DNA of 35,416 nucleotides from assembly GCF_000732605.1 (NCBI RefSeq), contig NZ_JPME01000009.1, positions 1-35,416 of the forward strand, in the 5' to 3' direction. The stretch's first letter is position 1, and every line of letters starts with the position of its first letter. Made by a program: the position numbers and the translations under genes. The notes beneath the pieces are model-generated. The model searched no databases and was not told where the DNA came from. It saw only the letters and a program-made list of their open reading frames with translations. This DNA is from Lacrimispora celerecrescens. GTDB taxonomy: Bacteria > Bacillota > Clostridia > Lachnospirales > Lachnospiraceae. Shown here in pieces: positions 7,168-13,643 of the stretch.

Positions 7168-8102
7168 CGGTCCAAAAGCAGTTCATTGACCTTATCTCTG
7201 TTCTCGTTAGAAATGAGTGTTTTAAAAACCTTTTTCTCAGAACCGGACATGGAATGTACATCCTCACCTGACAGCCGTGCTACGCGGATAATTGATTCTT
7301 CTTCGTTTTTGGCTCCGCTTATCCTGTTCAGGCTCCAATAGATGGATTGAAGCTCATCAAAATCGGCCTCGCCTGTTATTTCCACCTCATACGGATAATT
7401 CCTGGTCTGATTATGTTTTATAGCATAGACAGCAAGCGCTTCGCTAAAATTATCCTCTCCCTCTATGAGCGTATAATCATCAGAAATATCAAGCAGACCT
7501 GCAATATAATCAATGTGATCAAAAAGAGCCGTGTGCGCGGCTTCCATGGCTGCTGCAACATCAGGATTGCCTTTGCTTTCACCTGGAACTTTTGTTTCAG
7601 CCTGGGCCTGGCTTTCCTCCGGAATCTTACTTTCCCCATCTTTGCCGGTATCTGTCTGCAGCTCTTCCTCTTCCTCTTCCGTCCCATCGCTTTGTTCAGG
7701 TTTGGAGGCATCGGATCCATCAGAACCGCCAGAAGGTTCCTGTTCAGTTGAATCCTTGGAAGATTCTTCATCGCTATCCTCCGGCTCTGACACAGACGTT
7801 TTCTGTTCATCACCGCCCAAGGTATCTGAAGGATTATTGGAAGCTTCTGTATCTTTTTCGTTCCCGGCACTATCCTCCTGCTCCGCGTTGTCTGCCTGTT
7901 CCGTATGATCTTCCTGCTCTATGTTATCTTTCTGTTCTATCTTATCTTCCTGTTCCGTATGATCTTCTTGTTTTACATGATCTTCCTGTTCCGATTCTTC
8001 TACACGCACTTCCTCCTGTTGTGCATATGCCCGAACAATCTTCCCGGTAATCAGGCTGGTGCAAAGTACCGCAGAAACAAGAAATATTGCATACCTTTTC
8101 AT
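7164..8102 (-). CDS. Secreted acidic repeat protein of the pilus operon
   Basis: 312 residues. Residues 1-26 form a signal peptide (MKRYAIFLVSAVLCTSLI, then VRAYAQQ with cleavage after AYA). Residues 30-180 are highly acidic low-complexity sequence, with about eight imperfect EQEDH/T-type heptads followed by Ser/Glu/Asp-rich stretches. A folded C-terminal domain starts near residue 185 (NPDVAAAMEAAHTALFDHID) and has no family I recognise. No sorting motif or C-terminal membrane anchor is present, so it is released or held by charge. ATG 8102 follows AAGGAGGAG; a longer in-frame reading upstream overlaps the DivIVA-like gene and is not favoured. Its stop overlaps the Sel1-repeat gene. Confidence 0.8.
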   Translation of the reverse strand: MKRYAIFLVSAVLCTSLITGKIVRAYAQQEEVRVEESEQEDHVKQEDHTEQEDKIEQKDNIEQEDHTEQADNAEQEDSAGNEKDTEASNNPSDTLGGDEQKTSVSEPEDSDEESSKDSTEQEPSGGSDGSDASKPEQSDGTEEEEEELQTDTGKDGESKIPEESQAQAETKVPGESKGNPDVAAAMEAAHTALFDHIDYIAGLLDISDDYTLIEGEDNFSEALAVYAIKHNQTRNYPYEVEITGEADFDELQSIYWSLNRISGAKNEEESIIRVARLSGEDVHSMSGSEKKVFKTLISNENRDKVNELLLDR

Positions 8103-8115
8103 TCGATACTCCTCC

Positions 8116-8538
8116 TTATTTTGATATAGCCGTCTCCCTCTCTGACGCCTCATCTGATTTTGAATCCCCCAGCAGTTTTTCCAAGTCTCTTCTGATCTTC
8201 TCAATTTCCAGAATCTTATACTTTTCAAGACTGGATATCTGTTGCTGCAGTGTGATTTTATGCTGCTGCAGCGCCGTCAGTTCGTCATCACATTTACTCC
8301 GGGTCTGCTCAAGCATTTCCTTCGCTGTCTGCTGGGCAGCCAAAAGAGCTTCTGAAATCTGATTCTTCATCTGGTAATATTCCGTGCGGATGCTGCGAAG
8401 CTGTTCCAGTTCCCTGCACTGCTTTTCAGCCGCCTCCCCTATCTCATCAAGAAGGCTATCCACTTCCTGAGCATCATAGCATTTCCCGAACTTTTTTGTC
8501 AGCTTTACCATATCGATCGTTTCTTTCGTTAATATCAT
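8116..8538 (-). CDS. DivIVA-like coiled-coil protein
   Basis: About 140 residues. The N-terminus (TIDMVKLTKKFGKCYDAQEVDSLLDEI) matches the DivIVA/GpsB membrane-curvature domain, with the usual phrase F-x-x-x-x-x-G-Y-D-x-x-E-V-D-x-F-L. The rest (residues 40-130) is one long predicted coiled coil rich in Q, E and L. DivIVA proteins mark septa and poles and recruit partners. ATG 8538 is preceded by GAGGAGTGAG and starts 4 bases after the sortase stop. A DivIVA-like gene inside a sortase/pilin operon is unusual and could place the assembly machinery at a pole or septum; that is inference. Confidence 0.78.
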   Translation of the reverse strand: MILTKETIDMVKLTKKFGKCYDAQEVDSLLDEIGEAAEKQCRELEQLRSIRTEYYQMKNQISEALLAAQQTAKEMLEQTRSKCDDELTALQQHKITLQQQISSLEKYKILEIEKIRRDLEKLLGDSKSDEASERETAISK

Positions 8539-8542
8539 TTTC

Positions 8543-9340
8543 TCACTCCTCTCCTCTGCCCAGCTGGCTTCCTGATTCCGGCCGCAAAACACCGATTACG
8601 ATATACCGGGCATCGTCAAATTCATAGCTGCATGTGGAAAGCACAAGGAAACTGTCGTCATCTCCATATTCTGCGGCACTTTTAAATGTCGTTTTCGTTG
8701 AGGCATAAGCTAACAACGCATCTAAATTCACCTCATACATAAACGCCCGGTCACGCCATTCCCCTGCACTGATGACGCAGCCATATTTTAAATCAACCCG
8801 ATAATTGCCTTTCTCTGTGTATAGAAACATATAAGGGTGTTCATCAAAATAATCCTGTTTCTTATAGCCTGTCAGGGAACCAAACATCCTGCCGGATTTC
8901 ATATGGTGTCCGTAAATGATACTTAAATCTCCGAGAAAGTCCTCTGGGCAGTTAGGATCAAGAAATAATGTTCCATTTGCATTACTGGAACCATCCGGAA
9001 GATGATGGAGATACCAGTCATAATCATCTGCGCGCATAACAGGATAATCAATTGCAGTATCCGGGCAATACAGCCATGCGGCAGTGTCAGGATTGATTTT
9101 ATTTAACCACTCGAAATCGATAAAGACGGGCGGTATATTGCCTGACAGCAGCTCCCCTCCGGACTCACTGCCGCTTTCCCGGCGATGTGCCTGCTCCTTT
9201 AGAGTCTCATAACTTTGATTTCCTGCTTCATAAATCTGCAGACTTTTCTTAAGCTGATATCCAGAAAATATGATGACGCAGATTGAGCCGGTCAGAAGGA
9301 ACCATACTGCTGTTGTAATGATCTTTTGCCTTTTCTTCAT
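8543..9340 (-). CDS. Class B sortase (candidate anchoring or basal sortase)
   Basis: 265 residues. An N-terminal membrane segment (about 7-28) is followed by a SrtB-type catalytic domain: YGHHM with His145, LSTCSYEF with Cys237, and DARYIVIG with Arg245, plus the WLNKINPDTAAWLYCPDTAIDYPV block seen in class B enzymes. There is no C-terminal anchor, unlike the second sortase of the operon. Sortases cleave LPXTG-like signals between Thr and Gly and transfer the substrate to an amine. It lies 3 bases past the VPKTG pilin gene, and a pairing with that substrate is likely but inferred. The alternative is that both sortases share all substrates. Confidence 0.88.
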   Translation of the reverse strand: MKKRQKIITTAVWFLLTGSICVIIFSGYQLKKSLQIYEAGNQSYETLKEQAHRRESGSESGGELLSGNIPPVFIDFEWLNKINPDTAAWLYCPDTAIDYPVMRADDYDWYLHHLPDGSSNANGTLFLDPNCPEDFLGDLSIIYGHHMKSGRMFGSLTGYKKQDYFDEHPYMFLYTEKGNYRVDLKYGCVISAGEWRDRAFMYEVNLDALLAYASTKTTFKSAAEYGDDDSFLVLSTCSYEFDDARYIVIGVLRPESGSQLGRGEE

Positions 9341-9343
9341 GCT

Positions 9344-10645
9344 TCACCTGTCATTTTGCCTGAGATTTCCGTTTCTTTTTCTTTGTCTGGCAGCAAGAAT
9401 GAGGTAAATCATGGAGCCAGCCGCTACAACAGAAGAAACCCAAAGCATTCCCTCATATCGTTGATAGTTGATTTCATCACCGGTTTTGGGTACGCCTATT
9501 ACACCGGAAGCATTGCTGCCGCCCCCTGCTTCACTTCCGGGGCTGCCATCGAAGCCGGTTCCAAAGTCAGGTCCGTCATTTGGCCGGAGCCCGCCATCAG
9601 GGCCGGGGCCGCCACCGTTTCCTGATATCCCGGGCCCATTACTGCTTCCCGATACTCCAGGCCCATTACTGCTCCCTGACACGCCGGGCCTGCCGGGACC
9701 GCCGCCGCTGCCTGATCCACCGCCATCGCTGCCTGATCCACCGCTCCCGCTTCCGCCGTTGTACTTATTGATAAAAATGCAGGACTCTACCTGCTTATTT
9801 GCACCATTTGTCACTGTCCGTGTAACTTCAAGCTGGCCGTCTATGTCTCTTACCACATCAGTGATCGTGTATACGGAACGGTCATAAGTATAGTTTGTTC
9901 CTGCAGCCACTACTTCAGAGATCGTATAATAATAAGTTCCTTCCCGGGTATAGGACCATGTACCGAAATCCTCTTCTCCGGATCCGTAAATGGTTATGTG
10001 CTTGATACCGTCTGCACTTCCCTCCGGCATGGGATTTGTCTTATCCTGGGCTGTTAATGAAAAAGTAAAATTGGAAGCAGCAGACGGATTGCCGGAAACC
10101 GTCTTTTTCACCGGCGGGTCCACCATGATATCAGGGTCGCTTGCAATGGGAGTATACATGTTTACAAATCGAATGCTTCCCGCTTTGCTGCCATCACTTT
10201 TTTTAACTACGATCTCAGCCGAAAGGTTCACCCCTGTCTGTGTCACATAGACCGTTACGGAATAGACCTGTGTATCATAAGAATATCCCCTGGCAGGGAC
10301 TGATTGGTTCCCTTTGATTTCGTAACGGTATATACCGGTGTCTGAAAAGGTGATGGGACCGATATCTTTCACACCTGTCCCAGCGGCCGTAAAGGAATAG
10401 ATACTATTTAAACTCGCCTGCGGCATAGGATTTCCCGTATCCAGAGAAATGAGGTCATACGAAAACACATGATTCACATCGGAAGCCGAACTGTTTTTTA
10501 TAAAAACCTGATCTACATATAACGTAACGGCAGCCGAATCCGCTTCTGCGTAAACATTCAAGGGGAATCCGATGACCAAAAGGCAGAAGAGAAGCAGGCG
10601 CCGCACAGTAATCCATTTATTCTGCACCTTATTATTTGAGTTCAT
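9344..10645 (-). CDS. Pilin with FctA-type isopeptide domains, Gly-rich stalk and VPKTG sorting signal
   Basis: 433 residues. A signal peptide covers 1-33 (RRLLLFCLLVIGFPLNVYAE). Two Spy0128/FctA-type domains follow (about 38-165 and 175-296). The second keeps the isopeptide Lys in VKKTVSG (180-181) and Glu in YYYTISE (244). The first has TLYVDQVF and YRYEIKG at these places and appears to lack both. A Gly/Ser/Pro-rich stalk spans 297-380 with a repeated PGVSGSSNG unit. The C-terminus is a wall-sorting signal: VPKTG (385-389), a membrane segment (about 400-418) and RQRKRN. Start ATG 10645 follows AAGGAG at 10 bases. The long stalk and single-copy position suggest a basal or ancillary pilin. 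Confidence 0.87.
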   Translation of the reverse strand: MNSNNKVQNKWITVRRLLLFCLLVIGFPLNVYAEADSAAVTLYVDQVFIKNSSASDVNHVFSYDLISLDTGNPMPQASLNSIYSFTAAGTGVKDIGPITFSDTGIYRYEIKGNQSVPARGYSYDTQVYSVTVYVTQTGVNLSAEIVVKKSDGSKAGSIRFVNMYTPIASDPDIMVDPPVKKTVSGNPSAASNFTFSLTAQDKTNPMPEGSADGIKHITIYGSGEEDFGTWSYTREGTYYYTISEVVAAGTNYTYDRSVYTITDVVRDIDGQLEVTRTVTNGANKQVESCIFINKYNGGSGSGGSGSDGGGSGSGGGPGRPGVSGSSNGPGVSGSSNGPGISGNGGGPGPDGGLRPNDGPDFGTGFDGSPGSEAGGGSNASGVIGVPKTGDEINYQRYEGMLWVSSVVAAGSMIYLILAARQRKRNGNLRQNDR

Positions 10646-10652
10646 ATTTTCA

Positions 10653-11594
10653 TTACTCCTTTTCGTGTTTCCTTCTTTTTCCTCTGCATTTATAATAAAC
10701 TGCAATCATAAACAGAATCAGCATCATAACAGGCAGTAAGATTTGCAGCCACCGGGGAAGGCTTTCCCACTGGCCGGCTTGCCGGTCCACTGATACTGTG
10801 TTTGCATTGCTTGATTTTTCCTCATCAAATGGATTGCTGTAACATTCTTTTGTAATTCTCGCAGCCAGGATATCTCTCCCATTGGTCGCATCCGTAGAAC
10901 AGGTAGTCAGAAGCAGAATATGATCCTCCTCCGTTACCCCAATCCCGCGTGTATATACTGCCTTATCCAACAGGGACTTTAAATACGCCTTCTGCGCCTC
11001 TTTGCCCTGGACGTGGGGGGCAAACACACTTCCGTCATAGGCATCTGTTTTAATAAAAGCAAAAAATTCCAGTCCGTGATCTTTCCCGTCATAATACAAA
11101 TTGCCGTATTGGTGGCTTTCAAAAAAGCTTTTGCTGCTGAATGATCCAAGCTCTCCAAACATTGTTTGTTTTTCCATGTGATGTCCATACAAAATGCTAT
11201 TAAAATCCTGAAAGTCCTGGCGGTTGGTATAATCTAAAAAAATAGCTCCTGAAAGGGAATACTCTCCTAATGCATTGGTATTTACATATTTCCAGTTGTC
11301 CTCTCCCTGTGTTACCGGATAGTCGATATTCGTGCCATAAACCGTAAGCCAGCCAAACACCTCCGGATTAAGCTCCTTAAGCTGTTCAAATGACAGACCG
11401 CCTTCTGCTGAATCCGGTTTATAGACTGAGTATTGGGAAGCGTCCGCTGCCCGATATACCTGGTCAGAGTCCCATATGGAATAGACAGCCACAGCAACCA
11501 GCAGTAGAATAACAGCCAGTACCATAAAGTCCATGATACTGTTTACAAATCTTACTGCTATTCTGCCTGCTTTTTTTAATGATGCTGTGTTCAT
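10653..11594 (-). CDS. Class B pilus sortase with C-terminal membrane anchor
   Basis: 313 residues. The N-terminal membrane segment (about 19-40) and a second near the C-terminus (286-301, LLPVMMLILFMIAVYY) followed by KCRGKRRKH bracket the SrtB-type domain. Catalytic residues are His138 (LYGHHM), Cys232 (LLTTCST) and Arg240 (NGRDIL). A C-terminal anchor is typical of pilus-polymerising sortases (class C, and the class B enzymes of FctA-type pili). It sits just after the major pilin gene and 7 bases before the second pilin, which fits the polymerase. Expected substrates are the VTPTG and EVPTG proteins of this operon. Confidence 0.9.
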   Translation of the reverse strand: MNTASLKKAGRIAVRFVNSIMDFMVLAVILLLVAVAVYSIWDSDQVYRAADASQYSVYKPDSAEGGLSFEQLKELNPEVFGWLTVYGTNIDYPVTQGEDNWKYVNTNALGEYSLSGAIFLDYTNRQDFQDFNSILYGHHMEKQTMFGELGSFSSKSFFESHQYGNLYYDGKDHGLEFFAFIKTDAYDGSVFAPHVQGKEAQKAYLKSLLDKAVYTRGIGVTEEDHILLLTTCSTDATNGRDILAARITKECYSNPFDEEKSSNANTVSVDRQAGQWESLPRWLQILLPVMMLILFMIAVYYKCRGKRRKHEKE

Positions 11595-11668
11595 ATGAGC
11601 CCTCTTTCCGGTACCTTTAAATACTTGTTAAGATTTTTCTGGTTTTATCACCGCCCTGCACTAAAAGA

Positions 11669-12952
11669 TTAAGCACGGCTGCGTTTTTTACGGGATTTTA
11701 CTGCTACAAATGCTATGAATGACCCTGCTGCCAGAATCAAGATCATAACAAAAGGAAGGTTGTTAATGACCACACCTGTAGGGGTAACGGTCTGGTATTC
11801 ATTCGTAAATGCTGCACTATTTTGGTCTTTTCCAATAAGAATATTGCTAATACCGAATTGCAAATTGCCTTCAGTATTGCTGGTAGACTCCGGAGTTCCC
11901 CCATTTACCACGTACGCCAATGATGCTTTATAATTTTGCACTGCCGTTTCTGTTACATCATAGCTTGCACCTATATGAAGATCCGTGAAGACCAGCCTCT
12001 GGTCATGTTTGAGATTGACCGTCATAGGGGTTCCTGCAGAAAAGCTAATATAAGATTTGCTATTGCTATCTGTCTGCAGTGTCATATAATTTTCTGTTGA
12101 GGTAACAATATTATTAGATGCATCCAGGACATATGCCTTATATGTAACATCGCCTGGTATTACCTCCGGCTTCCTCGCAGCCACATCAAAAGCAAAATAT
12201 CTGGTCCTATCCGCATAATCCCCAGTAACAGTCTTGCTTATGGTGAGGGCCTTGTCAGTTGGGTCTGTTGAGTCAACGCCGCCAGCAGTTTTGGAATAGA
12301 TGTTGGTAAAGATCATTTTGCTGTAGTCGCCTTCAATGTTAGGATCACCATCCGGAGTCGGGTCCACCTTATCACCCACTACAGAGTTGCCGTTACTGCT
12401 GTCAAGTGCTACGATTTGTGAAGCAACAGCAGCTACGTACAGACCGTTGGTGCCGTTTTTTACATAAGCTGTTAATGTATACTCTGCATGAGAAAATATA
12501 TAAGCTTCGTTTGCGGCGGGTGCATATCCTGACACAGCTTCTTCCTCCGTAACCTTGTATACATATTTGCCCGCATGTGGAAAGGTAACACTGGAAAACA
12601 GATTATCAGTTTGCTTAACTATGGTCTTTGTGTTGAGATTATCGGCACCAGCTTCGTTGGCAATGAATGCAATGTTCTTGTCACCAAGGGCTGGCATAGT
12701 TGCTAAATCCCCCGGCACAGAGCTGTCATCGACGCTTATCGGCTGAACATGGAAAGTAAACGTTGCAGCAGGTGTTGGAGTACCTATGGGCATGGTTAGT
12801 TTTTTTGTAATTGCAGCCTGTGCAGGTGTTGTTTCTGTACCATAAATCGGATTACCGGCTGCAAATGCAGATGTAGCAGTTCCCATGCTCATAACCACAG
12901 CAAGAGCAATAGCCGGCAGCCTCCTTCGTAATTCTTTTAATCTTTTTTTCAT
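11669..12952 (-). CDS. Major pilin (FctA-like) with VTPTG sorting signal
   Basis: 427 residues. A signal peptide covers 1-32 (cleavage near AFAAG). An FctA/Spy0128-type domain (about 45-220) has ITKKLTMP with candidate isopeptide Lys50/51, FTFHVQP and YVYKVTEEE. A DUF7601-type beta-sandwich domain (about 234-385) begins LTISKTVTGDYADRTRYFAFDV and ends AAFTNEY. The sorting signal is VTPTG (389-393), then a membrane segment (399-417) and SRKKRSRA. The xPTGV form matches the EVPTG/QVPTG signals used by class B sortases of streptococcal FctA pili. A 138-base gap upstream contains AAGGAG before ATG 12952 but no clear hairpin. Likely the shaft subunit, by size, domain make-up and place next to the anchored sortase. 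Confidence 0.9.
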   Translation of the reverse strand: MKKRLKELRRRLPAIALAVVMSMGTATSAFAAGNPIYGTETTPAQAAITKKLTMPIGTPTPAATFTFHVQPISVDDSSVPGDLATMPALGDKNIAFIANEAGADNLNTKTIVKQTDNLFSSVTFPHAGKYVYKVTEEEAVSGYAPAANEAYIFSHAEYTLTAYVKNGTNGLYVAAVASQIVALDSSNGNSVVGDKVDPTPDGDPNIEGDYSKMIFTNIYSKTAGGVDSTDPTDKALTISKTVTGDYADRTRYFAFDVAARKPEVIPGDVTYKAYVLDASNNIVTSTENYMTLQTDSNSKSYISFSAGTPMTVNLKHDQRLVFTDLHIGASYDVTETAVQNYKASLAYVVNGGTPESTSNTEGNLQFGISNILIGKDQNSAAFTNEYQTVTPTGVVINNLPFVMILILAAGSFIAFVAVKSRKKRSRA

Positions 12953-13090
12953 GTCTTACACTCCTTTTTGATAGTTTTCTTATTTTGAACATATATTACA
13001 AGATTTCCGGTCGTTTAACCGTCCTGTAATTAAAGATCAAACATATTGGATTTTAAATACTAACAAGATAAATACCATAAATGCTATATT

Positions 13091-13642
13091 CTATATATTT
13101 CTCCGTCTGAGAACCGTCATCACTTTTCCCAGTGTATCTTTCACCTTTACCGCTCCGTAAATGCGGCTGTCCGTGGCATTTACCCTGCTGTCGCCAAGAA
13201 CGAACACTTCTCCTTCGTTCAATGTAAGGGGAAATTCTGCGCCATTTTCATATCTCTGGGTAGGTGAATAGATCTCCGGTTCCTGTTGGAGTGCACCGTT
13301 GACCAGCAGCCCTTCCTCCGTAATATCCACGGTATCACCGGCTGTGGCAACCACCCGGCGGATCTGTTTCTGTCCTTTAAATTCCAGCACAAGGGCATCC
13401 CGGGCTATATAGTTTTTGTCCAGGCGGTAGAACATCACCAGGTCTCCGTCTTTCACGGATGGACCCATGGAGGCATCCTGATTGCGGCAAAGCCCAAACA
13501 GAAACGTGAATACCAAGAGGAAAGCAAGAATAATCCCTGCAATTTTTGCCAGAAGAAACAGAATTTCCTCTCCAAGAGAGTATTCTTTCGTAGATTCGTG
13601 ATTTTTGCCTGCTGCTTTGATTTCCTGCTGAATTTCAGCCAT
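13091..13642 (-). CDS. SipA-like signal-peptidase homologue lacking the catalytic Lys
   Basis: 183 residues with one N-terminal membrane segment (about 27-51) and the signal peptidase I (S26) fold. The Ser region is present, ASMGPSV (Ser58), and the late motif VLGDSRVNATDSRIYGAV is conserved. The box that normally reads (Y/V)(I/V)KR(V/I) is QIRRVV (94-98), so the general-base Lys is Arg95. In streptococcal pilus operons the equivalent SipA/LepA protein has also lost catalytic residues and acts as a pilus-assembly chaperone. That role is likely here and is supported by a second, complete signal peptidase in the same operon. It starts 1 base after the adhesin stop (TGATATG) and uses GAGG. Confidence 0.85.
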   Translation of the reverse strand: MAEIQQEIKAAGKNHESTKEYSLGEEILFLLAKIAGIILAFLLVFTFLFGLCRNQDASMGPSVKDGDLVMFYRLDKNYIARDALVLEFKGQKQIRRVVATAGDTVDITEEGLLVNGALQQEPEIYSPTQRYENGAEFPLTLNEGEVFVLGDSRVNATDSRIYGAVKVKDTLGKVMTVLRRRNI

Positions 13643-13643
13643 A

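Noticed and set aside
7531-7908. Ser/Cys-rich plus-strand ORFs of 125-152 codons opposite the acidic secreted protein
   Set aside because: They mirror the low-complexity Glu/Asp repeats on the minus strand; no ribosome binding site or family resemblance.
9468-9887. Pro-rich plus-strand ORF opposite the pilin stalk
   Set aside because: Antisense of the Gly/Ser-rich stalk; no independent support.
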